64,000 nt of DNA from Lactuca virosa (taxonomy: Eukaryota; Streptophyta; Magnoliopsida; Asterales; Asteraceae), in assembly GCA_928212115.1 (NCBI GenBank), contig CAKMRJ010005745.1, positions 73,319,434 through 73,383,433 of the forward strand, given 5' to 3'. The notes below the pieces were generated by a model. The model was not told the DNA's origin. It was given only the letters and a program-made list of their open reading frames with translations, and made no database searches. The translations under genes were made by a program, and so were the position numbers. Positions 11,033 to 21,905 of the stretch are shown one piece after another; the first letter of the stretch is position 1; every line of letters begins with the position of its first letter.

Positions 11033-11701
11033 ATTGGCAGGATTCAGTGAAGGACCTGTGTAGCTTCTACCAAAAGCAGCGAGTATCACGATAGAAGCAG
11101 AAAGCAACCAGTTTTTCAAAAGCCAGCTCTTAGGGCCACGAAGGATAATGTAGAGGACGAGAATGGAGCTCATGAATGTCAACATCCCTTCAACAATGGC
11201 GCCCGTATGAATATCAACTTTCAGATAAGGTCCTCCAAGCATGTGTTTGTACTCCAATGGCATGCATCTTACAATCGCCAACGCACCACCAACTCCACCA
11301 ACAGCCTATCAACAATCGCCAAAACATTTCAAGATCATGCAGATTTGGAAGAAAATGTTTCAACAATGGTGAATGATCGATGCTGACTGAATACAAGTTC
11401 GGTTGATTACCTGAGCAGGAAAACGAACTGCGGCGGAGATAAGAGTATCACCACTGTGGCCGACGGCGTAAAAGGCAGCAGTACCAGTAGGATTAAAACT
11501 AGCGCCACCTAACGCAGTTCCAATTATACCGAAAATAAACAAGAGGATGAAGACGAGTGAGATTGTGATCAACAGTTTAGCTATTCCTTGAACGCCGATA
11601 GCTTTGGCAATAATGGAAGTTCCGGCGCTAAGGCAGGAAGCACAGAATACCCACATGAAAGTCAACACACCATCGCCGACAGCCACCTTGACTAACCCCA
11701 T
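11033..11701 (-). CDS. SIP1: SIP1-type aquaporin (small basic intrinsic protein), exons 1-2, last exon missing
   Basis: Exon 1 is 11701-11411 (97 codons, start MGLVKVAVGD, donor CAG|GTAATC). Exon 2 is 11305-11033 (91 codons, acceptor GATAG|GC, donor AAT|GTAAGT). Both junctions are in phase 0. Five hydrophobic segments are visible. The first pore motif is NPT (residues 70-72, GGASFNPTGTAAF) rather than NPA, which is characteristic of SIP1 proteins; the second is a standard NPA (185-187). The family are ER-membrane water or small-solute channels of about 240 residues. Here the sixth helix and Lys-rich tail are missing. No matching exon lies between 9255 and 11033, so the last exon is either left of the window, beyond the inserted elements, or lost. 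Both present exons are undamaged. Confidence 0.88.
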
Positions 11702-11801
11702 ATCTCCTCCTCCTTTTAACTACAGAATCAGTTTCCCGATTCACCGGAAAAGTTGCAGAAAGGAGTGGAGTTGGGTTTGGAATCTCCACGAGAGAGATGC
11801 A

Positions 11802-11809
11802 CTTATATA
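11802..11809 (-). promoter_or_regulatory. TATA box of the SIP1 gene
   Basis: The minus strand reads CTATATAAG about 100 bases upstream of the SIP1 ATG, followed by a C/T-rich stretch (CATCTCTCTCG) typical of plant leaders. Spacing fits transcription starting around 11775. Confidence 0.6.
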
Positions 11810-11953
11810 GTCATATTATTTACACACTTTGGAAGTGGACAACACGAGGGGTGTGAAATGATATTTATTGAAAATATTGGTGATGATGATAATGAGTGTG
11901 ATCGAACAACCCAACCATGGGTTTGGAAGTTTGGTAGAGTTAAGTTGAGGTAA

Positions 11954-13640
11954 AAGTTATAGGAGTTGATCATGATGACAAAATGAGAATATTATGAGAG
12001 ATAAATAATATGATTTTTTAGTTTGATGTGTATTTAGCTTCCTTATATGTATATTTTTGCTATGATTCAAATTACTGTTTTTGTTAAAATAGAAAAATTA
12101 CGATAGAATATGCTAAAAGTAAGTTGTGATGCATTGTTGACATTGGAAACGACTTAATTGGATAGCACATTCGATTTGATGCATGTTTAGTAGTTGATAC
12201 TTTATGTACAAGTTTTGATTGGATAAACTGTAGTTGTAGGTAGCCACATGCTATTAAAGGAAGGAGTATCCCCGATCTAATGGGTGTTGAAAGTGATTTT
12301 CAACTTTCTCGAGTAGGATCTCACCAATTGTTTAATAACCAAGGCCACTATACCTCATAAATTTTTAATTTTGTTTCACACTAAGAAAAACAAATTCAGC
12401 TAATTTTTTATAATTTGTTTTAAGATTTAACTAAAAGTTAACCAAAAGACCGAAATAGTAACCATTTTCCCATAGCCCGAGAAATGGGCCAAAAGGCTAT
12501 GAAATGGGCCTATTTAAACCCAAAAAAAAAAAAAATCATGTTCATTTTCTCTCTTTTATTTTCAGTCTTGTTAAAATAGCCGAAGATAATTACAATAGGC
12601 CAATAGAAGTAAGTTTATTTATGATTTATTCTCATATAATACATAAATTAACAATTACTCAACAAATAATAGGAAAACATATTTTTTTCTCTTCATGGCT
12701 CCAAGGCTCGTCATGTATTTATATATATAATTAAAAGTTATATAAAAATTAAGTAATAGTAGAAAACATATGTATCTGTATATACAATTATAAATTATAT
12801 AAAAACTGATACGTATACATGTTACCTAGTATGTGGTGTTCAAGCAAGAGAGTTTAGTGTGTTTTGTGATATCTACACATATGTCATCTTAACTACTTAA
12901 CTTCGTGATGATTATAATGTTAGATGATGGGATGACTTAGGGTTTTGGGCTATTGTTTCCATCATGCATTGTTTTGGAGTTGTGATGTTTATAACAATGA
13001 TTTTACATTATTTTTAATACTTTTCCCCCAACTTGATTTTAATGAAGGTTTAAATTAGTTAATTGAAAATATGACATTTGTATTGCAATGTGTTTATTCC
13101 TTTTTTTTGTTTAACTCCGATGTTTCTCATTAGGCTTGTCATGTCTAACCTTATTTTTACATGTGCTCATGTTAGTAGCAGTTTCTTAGTTACTATGGAG
13201 ATTGAGAAACATGTGTATATTTGGAAAACATTTCACCTTTCAGATTTTTCTTTTCGAAAAAATTAGTTAGATTTTCTAATAGACGTTCGAGTTATATGGT
13301 TTTTTTCGACCCCATGATTCAACAACTTGAAATTTCCGTATATGTTAAATCAACACCAAATAATTTGTGTCAACAATTTCTTTTTCAAAATAATAAATGT
13401 GTAAATCACAGCAGTTTGGACAAGTATTATTCATACTCCATAGATCAAGAAACTCATCAATTAAAGTGTTTATTCGATCGGATGTTATCATAAAACGATC
13501 TACACATGGGTAAGATCAAACACAAATATACAAAAGACAAGAGAAGACATTAATACTGTTTTTAACATTCAATCCATACAAAGAAGCCATTATTTATTAC
13601 TTTTTACCACCACTACTAACTCCAAATCCAATGATATCCA
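11954..13640. other. Intergenic region between SIP1 promoter and deubiquitinase 3' end
   Basis: About 1.7 kb, very AT-rich. Short frames (12504-12734, 13078-13493) have no conserved features or splice structure. The segment near 12240-12350 (CACATGCTATTAAAGG to CTATACCTC) has a more repeat-like composition, but I could not assign it. Confidence 0.5.
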
Positions 13641-13659
13641 TCTTTAATCTTTTTTATCT

Positions 13660-16389
13660 TTATTCAGTTGCTTTCCCTTTACGCCTGCTGCTAGTTTCAA
13701 GAAGATAACAAACCATGGAATCCACGTCATCACCAAATATACTATACGCCTCCATCGCCTGCACATAACTGAACCCCATTGACAGCACCATCTGCATTCC
13801 ATTACACAGCACTGTTCCTTCACCTTTGCTCTCACTCCCTGATGGCCCACCTGCTTTTTTTCAAATAAGAATAAATGACCATTTTACCCTTATGTCCCAA
13901 CTTCTGGTTTACAATATGAAAGGAGTTGATAATAATGTCTGAATAAACTGTCTAAATGAGACCATTTTACCCTTACACTCGAAAAAACAAATTCCATAAT
14001 ATTAACGTGAGAGGAAGAAGGTCAAATAAGAAAAGGATTAGTGTCTTAATAGTATCACAAGAAATGTCTGGATAAACAGTCTGAATGAGACTGAATGACC
14101 ATTTTATCCTCACACTAGAAAAAACTAATTCCATCAATATTAACGTGAGACGAAAAAGAATGTCAAATAGGAAACGATTAGTGACTTAATAATGTCTGAA
14201 TAAACAGTCTAGTTGAGAGACTAAATGACCATTTTACCCTTACACACCAAAAAATCATATTACATCAATATTAACATGAGAGGAAAAAGAAGGTCAAATA
14301 GGAAAATGATTAGTATGTTAAGACATCAAGTGTTTTTGGCTTAACTTATTAAATCATTTTTCTCCAGATTCACATCAAGTACTAAACCCATTAAGCTGAT
14401 TAAGTAAAAAAGAAGAAACATGGCATTAATTACTTACTAATATTACCTCCAGAAGAGGATGGTTGAGCATCAGAAGTTGAAGATTCTGTTGGACCAAGTT
14501 GCTGTTTGAACTTATCATTTGCCATGTATTCAGCCCTGGATGCAGCCATCACCATATGCTCAATCTCTTTCTCAGTCAACTCCATATCTGAGCAGAAACG
14601 TGCCTCTGCCATAAGAGCCTGTTCATGTTTCATTAAAGTTACATCATTATCAGCTCAGAAAGAACAAAAAAAAGTGTCAAAACATGATATGATAAAAGAC
14701 TGGTTTATTACATTATCAATCTGTTGATCTTGTTGAGCTTTGATTGCTGCTTTCACTTGATCTTTATCAACATTCGTCTGAAACAACAACAAAACCCAAA
14801 ACATATATTCAACAACAACAAAACCCAAAAGCATATAGATATAGGTGAAATGACTTATTTACCCCTTGCAGGCAGCTAAACCCAAGGCCAGCACCTATTG
14901 TGAGCCTACGTGGATCAACAAGAGAGTTGTAATGGTTGCCATGATGGTAACTTAGCCGGATTGGAGGTGTATCTGTGTTATAGCTTCCATGGAATATATT
15001 TATAGGCTCTGTATTTATAAAAAAAAAAAAATTAAGCCAATTGCACAAAAGTAGAGAGTAAAGACCCTATTATAATATAATAATATATATAGTTATATAC
15101 CAGTGCTATATGAGTAGATATGAATAGGCCGATTGTACATTTCAGATAATGCTTGAATCTCCACATTGTTCCCATAGACCTGGATTCACAAATTATATGA
15201 AAAGATAATTAAAGAAAAGAAGAAAAGTTGTATAAAAATAGATTCTTGAAATTTACATACTTTATCTCTTCTCTTTCTCTTGCAATAAGAAGTGAAACCC
15301 TCTGTTATAAACTGTGAGAAGTGGTCTCTCTCGCGTTCCTGAATCAAGATTCAAGAAAAAAATTGTTAATTTGTTACTTCATCTTTTTAACATAAATGAC
15401 ACATTTTTTTCAAGTGGGGTTTGGATTGAGTGAGATAAAAAGAGTAACATACCATGTAATCTATGCACATTTGCCTAGCCAAATCGTATGCTTCAGAATC
15501 GCCATAAACTTGATCTGCAACAGCACGAAACAGACAATTCCCATCTTCTGACATTCTTTTCACTTCATAACCTTTTGTGCGTCTAATATCAATCTCAAAC
15601 TGTCGCTCCCTTTCCTGACAGAGAGCTAATGTGTCATAATGTGATCAAAATTGAAGTGTAGATGTGTTGGTTTTTGTTTATGAATGTAGAAATTGAAAAC
15701 CATAGGGTGGAAAGTTTGTGATTTAATGGTTTACTGAAGGTGTATACCGTATTAGTCTGATTATTATTCAGTTCTTTGAAGTGAGTAAAACGACTAGAAC
15801 TCACAGCATCATCATATGAGGATCCGAAGCATGGGTTTTGTTCATCAGCGCTGTTGTAGCCATCGTTTTCAGGATGAGACCTCGGAGATCCTGTGGAAAC
15901 AACTGGCCAAGCGGTGGCTCTTCTAGATGAACCAATTCGTAAAGCGGCAGAATTACCAGGCGTAAATCTCCGGGAGTTAGAACCTGTTGAAGATGGTTTT
16001 GGGGGTGGAGTAGGCGGAGCAGGTGGTGGAGGTGGATGTGGATGTGGACTTCCGCCGGTTGTTTGCGAAGGATAATCATCGGACTTTTTTACATCTTTCT
16101 CTTCTTCCTCTTCGTTTACTCGCAAGCCACCGATTCTTTTCGAAAGATCTTCTGAAACAGTTTCGTCTTCGCTTTTATCAGTAGTGGGTACATCAAGACC
16201 ATCGTTTCGATCGATTTCAACAGTTTCTACAGGAAGATCTTCAGAAAGAATTTGTTCTTGGACGTCGTCCCCTGTAACCTGAGCCTGAGGTAGACTCGAT
16301 GAAGACGAAGAACTCGACCTGTTTGTATTATTAGATGATGAAGAAGGCCCAGCGGCAGAAGAACCTCTCTGAACAAAAACACGAGTCAT
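13660..16389 (-). CDS. OTLD1: OTU-domain deubiquitinase with C-terminal UBA domain (OTLD1/OTU6-like), complete
   Basis: Eight coding exons join in frame to 511 codons: 16389-15748, 15614-15453, 15338-15261, 15179-15101, 15008-14863, 14777-14712, 14618-14447 and 13850-13660 (TAA). Every junction is GT...AG. The start is MTRVFVQRGSS, the N-terminus I recall for plant OTLD1; an in-frame ATG 42 bases upstream falls across a likely 5'UTR acceptor. Residues 1-200 are disordered (Ser-, acid- and Pro-rich). The OTU core runs from about 215 to 355, with SEDGNCLFR (Asp238, catalytic Cys241) and GNHYNSL (catalytic His346). A Glu-rich helix follows (~392-430), then a UBA domain (~463-505, with MQMVLSMGFSYVQAMEAY). 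The enzyme removes ubiquitin; the Arabidopsis relative acts on histone H2B in gene repression (family knowledge). No damage seen. Confidence 0.93.
13934..14325. repeat. Three ~129-bp tandem repeats in intron 7 of the deubiquitinase gene
   Basis: Units begin AATGTCTGAATAAAC at 13934, 14063 and 14191. Each contains TGACCATTTTACCCTTACAC, a CATCAATATTAACGTGAGA-like block and GGTCAAATAGG, with periods of 129 and 128 bp. They fill most of the last intron without touching the splice sites. Confidence 0.85.
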
Positions 16390-16990
16390 CCTTTCCCTTT
16401 TTTCGAGATGATTTCGATCCCCTAAAAACAAACGAATACAAAGTTCTTATTCTTGATGATTATTATAAAACCCTAGCTTTCGATTTGTCACGTGTCCTGG
16501 CCTTAGGCGACGTGACTCCAATTCCGCCGTTGAATGATTTTCTTTTATTGCTCCAACCAATATCGTCTTCGTCCACGAGCTGAAACGATCTCTGCATTCC
16601 CCTAACAATTCTCATGAGATTGAAGAACAACCAAACCCTAGCCCTTTCGAAAGTAACGCGAATTTTTACCTCCGATCAGTTCACCTCGGCGAACCCTAAC
16701 AACAACCTGCAATCGCAATCAAATAAGCCCAATAAAACAACCCAAAACGTAACATAACAAATTCGAAATTAAAGATTCAAGAAACCCCTTAGATTCGAAC
16801 AAAAAGGAAACCAATTGACCTAACAAAAGAGTTGATTCGAAATCGGAGCGTGGGGATGAAGTGGGTGTAGTGATCTGAAGAGTGTGTGTGATAGAGATTG
16901 AAGGGATTATTGGGAAACTTGGTAGGGTTTTTGTGGAGCAGAAATCGATAAGGGATAGCTTGGCGACGAAGGAGAATATACATGGGTCTC
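16390..16990 (-). other. Probable spliced 5'UTR and promoter of OTLD1
   Basis: Acceptor TTTTTAG|GGGATC at 16421 precedes the ATG. A short candidate 5'UTR exon lies at 16707-16671 (TTGCAG|GTTGTTG to CGGAG|GTAAAAA). The region upstream to about 16980 is C/T-rich on the minus strand, as in plant leaders. Exact exon edges and the transcription start are uncertain; no clear TATA box is seen. Confidence 0.45.
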
Positions 16991-17021
16991 TCTAAATACG
17001 CACGTACATGTTGAGATGAAA

Positions 17022-17102
17022 ATGGGAGGCTGCGATTTAGCGGCGAAGGTTAAACAGGTGGCGAAATTTTGTGAAGCACGTGGGTGTCAGGCTTTGACGG
17101 AG
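17022..17102 (+). other. Possible first exon of a divergent gene, unrecognised
   Basis: ATG at 17022 opens 27 codons (MGGCDLAAKVKQVAKFCEAR...) ending at a good donor, GAG|GTGAGT. The stretch is G+C-richer than its surroundings and contains a CACGTG box (17077-17082). It faces away from OTLD1, so it could be a divergent gene start or a captured exon. The next exon-like block on this strand (17571) does not join in phase. Confidence 0.25.
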
Positions 17103-17570
17103 GTGAGTTGGGAGACTCGGACACAAGCCCAGGAAGAGGATCTTGTTCTAAGATCTCTTTGTACAAATACATGACAAATACAAGGACATAACACCACCAA
17201 ACCTTGTGTTTAGAATACTTATACAAATATCATTTTATTTAGTTTTTTTTATATGAATTTAGGTATTTTGGTAAGTGAATTGGAAAAGAAATGAAAAGCA
17301 TTATTCCATTCTTGTAAAAAAAATTGTTGTTTGTTTGATGAAATGGAAAAGAATGAAGCATTAACAAACAAAGGAATACCGTTACTTCAAAATGTGTGTT
17401 TGTGATTCTACATAACATTATTACTTTAAAATGTTGTTTGTCTGATGAGAAAGAATGTCGTTACTTCAAAATGACTGTTTGTGATTCTACAGAACATCGG
17501 GGTTTTTTATTTTTTTGTTTTTGATGCATCAAATTCACAACCAAAATCAATTGAATCCATCCATTTAAAA

Positions 17571-17666
17571 CAGACGTGATAATGAAGTTCGACTTGTGAA
17601 TGATTTCGCAACTGAAGATAAACGAAGAATCGATGAAATGCTTCGTCAACAATCATTAGCAATTGA
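17571..17666 (+). other. Exon-like block of an unrecognised gene
   Basis: After AAACAG a frame reads RDNEVRLVNDFATEDKRRID and on to MLRQQSLAIE, ending before GTATCG. Its composition is protein-like (charged amphipathic helix) in AT-rich DNA. I cannot name the family. It may be a gene remnant or transposon-captured exon. Confidence 0.25.
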
Positions 17667-18175
17667 AAGTATCGTTTTTACTTATTTCGTTCCCTCTCGA
17701 ATTCCAGAGGTTCATTTATGTTCATTTACATAAGCTTCGTTTGTCAGAAGAACTTATACTTTTACGTGCATGTTAAGTGTTTGATAAAATGTTTAAATGG
17801 AATATCTTTTTGAAATTAAAGTCACATTGATTATATTGTTGTGATTTGGTAGAGGATCCTCAATTTTACATTTGTTTATGCAACTCAAGAGATTGAAAGG
17901 TATTTTTTATCCTTTCCTAACATTTATATCTATCTCTTATAAATGAGGTCATTCAAATCAATATGGTTCAAGATAAATCATCTATCTTGAACGATAGTCA
18001 TTTGAATCTCCCACCTTTTCAACTTATGTTAACTAACTATATGATTAATTGAAGTATTTTGCCTATATAAGAAGATTATTTCATGCTCGGTTACTCACAT
18101 TTAAAGAAAATGTTTGAATGACCTAAAACCCTAAAGTTTGGCCTAAAGTCAAACTTAGCCAAAAAGTCAACAAAG

Positions 18176-18511
18176 TCAATGTAACGTCCCAAAAATTATA
18201 AGAGAATATTTTCTTTAAGTCAATCAAAATAGTCATTTGAACATTCAAATACCCAATCAAAGTGTAAGGAAAAATGTATCAAAAGTTATCAGAGTACAAA
18301 ACAAAATCATATAAATGCAGAATACCGGTGGATGCGGTACAATCATGTTGAGCTCTTCCATTAGAACTGAAAGTATCTGAAACCGTAAACATAAAAATGT
18401 AAGCATAAAGTTTAGTGAGTTCCCTAAAATATCACATACCATATACATATAAATGGGTCTTGCCCAAATTACATACGGGCCCCGCCCACAACATAATGGG
18501 CCCTGCCCAAA

Positions 18512-18554
<43 letters not shown>

Positions 18555-18560
18555 TACCCC
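18176..18560. repeat. Degraded LTR-like fragment with (TA)n/(CA)n
   Basis: Begins TGTAACGTCCCAAAAATTAT, an LTR-start type word, and continues through repeated TGGGTCTTGCCCAAA and GGGCCCTGCCC-like words (18450-18512) to a TA/CA microsatellite at 18516-18555. No internal region is attached. Probably a solo or truncated LTR. Confidence 0.4.
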
Positions 18561-19818
18561 CCTTATAAAGCATATTTGGTCAAATGTTGAATTTTAAGTC
18601 GTATAAATCTTATTAAGCTATTTACATTCATTTTATGCATTAAAAAATAATGAATCTTATCCGGTCAAACAATTGAAAAAGTCATGTGACATTTTGAATT
18701 GGTATTCCTCACTTTAAGCCAAATGAATTGTTCAACACCTAACTACATTTTATATAATATCTCCTATCTCACTGTTCGGTTAGAAACTAATCACTACCAT
18801 CAATCAGATCATTCAACTTTTTAGTGTTTACTGATATACACGCCTCTACGAAGGTATCAAGTGAAACTCTAATTTGGTGCTTGGAAAAGAACAACTCGGA
18901 TCGATTGAAGCCTGGTAAGGAAGGAAAGCCAAGATGTTAATTTTGTTAATGATTTTTCTTTTGATTTTCATTTTCCATCGATTTTTCTTTTTATTGTGAT
19001 TCATAATCTCTATAGAGACCACCATTTACAACCAATCTATTTTTCTTTGGACTGTAATTTACCTCGGACCACCTCACCCAAATCCGCTAACATCATTGAC
19101 TTTGTTGCTGAACAACACCACCGTTTAGCGTCGTCATAGTCACCATCGTCACTCACAAACACCACCTAACCTTAACCAGATTCTCTACCTTCTTTCATCT
19201 CTTTCCTTTTCTTTGTACTATGTCGATACCAGAAACCATAAAGAGCATATTTTTTTCAACCCTAACAAACACATGAAACGAAGATGTGTTGTTCACCTCT
19301 CTAACAAATCCCTGTTCTCTGAACTATGTTTTTGGTTTGTTTCCTCTAGAAACACAACCCGCCTACATTCCTTTATCTCATGGTCAATAGACCCAAGGTA
19401 AGATCAACGACCCTATTCCATCGTTAATTATTTCTTTGAAATGAAAACTCATTTCTTATGTTGCAGATCCATACAAAATAACTCAATTTTATATCTAACT
19501 ATAAAGACCAAGAGTGACCCGTATGTATCTGTTAGTTTGAATTAACTTCCTACACTCCTTCTTCCTCTTATTGCCTTTTAATTTGTTGAACATAGCCTGA
19601 TTTTGTCTTTTTAATCCCATTTTATTGAGCAAAGTTATGATTGTTTTGTAATGGGAGAAGGTATTGATCAAGAAAGTTAACAAAGCTCAGATTTTAGGCA
19701 CTGCTACTGAAGAAAGGTAATCTTTCGCTTATTTCTACTCATATCTTACATGGATTAACCTTTTGTTTTGGTTGTTATTAAAAACTACACTTTAATTTAA
19801 TGTATACTTCATCATCAG

Positions 19819-20689
19819 GTCAAGCATGTCCACATTTTAAGGTTAATGTGGTTGATGGAAGACAAAAGAGAATGATGCTCTTAGCCTCTTACTATTCTCC
19901 AGGTACTTATTTCTATCACTATTTTGAAAATAATTTATTTATTTATTTATTTTATTTATGTATCATATTATCAAGAAAATACAATTAGGTGTATAAATGA
20001 CATTATAATCCTCTTGCATGCAAGAAGTAGCAGTTTGTGGTTGATTGAAGCAAAAACTCAACCGATTACAGGTAATAATGAGCCAAAAAAAACATGGTAA
20101 TCAAGAGTCATTTATATATATATTTTTCCTGAGTTTAACCAATCGTTGCGGGTTTGGTCCAAAAAGATTTGAATTGCAATTTTGATCCTTATTTGAGGGT
20201 TTTGTATCGTTTTTGGCCCCTCTTTCATTTGTTTGGCTATGTAAAATTAAATTTTTAATAAAAAAAATGCTTTGATAACTGTTGGTGGTAGATTTTTTGC
20301 CGCAAATTTTCAAAATTTTGGTCATAGGAACCGCAAGAAAGGCGATGGTCAATTTATGCTTACTTCCACTCCTTACATAGTTTTCATTATGATGGAATCG
20401 ACAATGGAATGGAATGGTGTATTCAATTGGAATGGGAAAAAAAGTTGATTGTGTTGTTTGATAATCACTCATGTCATTACCTTGTTTATTCTGTTTCATT
20501 CTATCCAACCAAAAAATACTTATATTTTTGAATTTTCACCTTCCATATTTGAATAAATTTGTAAACATTATTTCAGGTGACCTATTGGATTTTACATATA
20601 AAGGAAATAAGTATGTTATAGGATGGTGCAGAAGTCCAAAATCTGCTAACTCAATGTCTAAAATGATTACAATGGCAAGTTCATTATAA
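19819..20689 (+). pseudogene. Two exon-like blocks that splice in phase, unrecognised gene fragment
   Basis: Block 1, 19819-19902 (acceptor ATCATCAG, donor CAG|GTACTT), reads ACPHFKVNVVDGRQKRMMLL then ASYYSP. Block 2, 20577-20689 (acceptor TTTCAG), continues in the correct phase with GDLLDFTYKGNKYVIGWCRS and on to TMASSL and a stop. A phase-matched junction with good signals argues for a real spliced gene or its relic. Only about 65 residues are recovered and I do not recognise the family. No convincing start exon was found upstream. Confidence 0.4.
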
Positions 20690-20699
20690 ATAAGCTTTT

Positions 20700-21900
20700 T
20701 TTCTTTTAATTTCCACTTTGTTTATGGTCTTCAAGCTCCCACTTCCCAAGACAACTATTGCTTGCAAAAAGAACTTAAAGGTTCCATGTGTCGTGATGAC
20801 ACTTAAACCATTAAGACCATAATTAAGCCTAATACCAAGAGTAAAAACTCAAGGTTGGGATTATAGTATCAAGTGGTCAAGACATAGCAAATCTTCAATG
20901 TGGTCATTTATTCAATTTGTTACATTTGAAAAAAAGAATACAACTAGTCTAACTAATTTATTACATTCAAAATAAACAAATGAAAAATACATATTTATCT
21001 ATTACATATTATGAATAAATAAATAATCAACCAACAACATCATATGAAATATACAAACAAACACTTTGTCTTTCTAAGGCAACTTTATAGAACAAAATGC
21101 ATGAAAAAATTGGTTGCATAAAAACAACAATTATAAAAAAACAATAAGTTGCCATAGAAAATATATTTGGTGATTTCTTTTCCAAAAGAAATACCAAACA
21201 TATTTTTTAAAACCAAAGGTTATAAAACATTTAAATACATCTTTCTAAACATGTATAAGAGGCTTTGATACACTGATGGGTTCTGAGTAGCTAAAAACGA
21301 TCATTTTTATAAACCACTTTTAAACGGCAACAGAAGACTTTAAAATAAATAGTTTATTTTTAAGATCATTTTAACAAAACCACCAATAGGATCCAAATAT
21401 ATGAACTAGAAAGATTATGATAACCATAGATGTTAAGTATATAACATTTGAAGACTTTGATCTCACTTGGTTTTTAGGAGTTGATGAAGATGGCAAAAAC
21501 TCAAGAATAGAGTTTCTCAAACAAGAGTAAGCCACCAAGAATGCTAGTTCTTCATCTTGTATGAAGTACTTCTTAATACTTTAAGTGCTTATAAGAAATA
21601 AGTACTAAAGGAGAAGCATTTCCAAGCACCAAATCTTCCACTTGTCTACTTTAGAGAGAAAGAGAGAGGATGAGAGGAGAATTCGGCCATCATAAGGGAA
21701 GAGCAAAAACTATCATCAAAAGAGAAGTCTTACTTTCTCTTATATACCCATATGTGATATCTAAGACCCATGCTTTCATTAAATATAAAGGGATGGGTCT
21801 TACAAGCATGGTGTGTGTGTAACAAACTAGTCAAACAAGCAACACATACACCATACTCTTCTAGAGGTCATAGGTAGGAAGGAGAGAGGGGATGGAGTGG
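20700..21900. other. Unassigned repeat-like DNA
   Basis: No coding signal. The stretch ends with a GA-rich block (21655-21680), CGGCCATCATAAGGG (21693) and a TATATACCC box near 21742, resembling the R/U5 part of an LTR. No partner copy is present in the window, so it is left unassigned. Confidence 0.35.
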
Positions 21901-21905
21901 TTTTC

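Noticed and set aside
12504..13493. Three short plus frames downstream of OTLD1
   Set aside because: AT-rich, no conserved motif, no consistent splicing.
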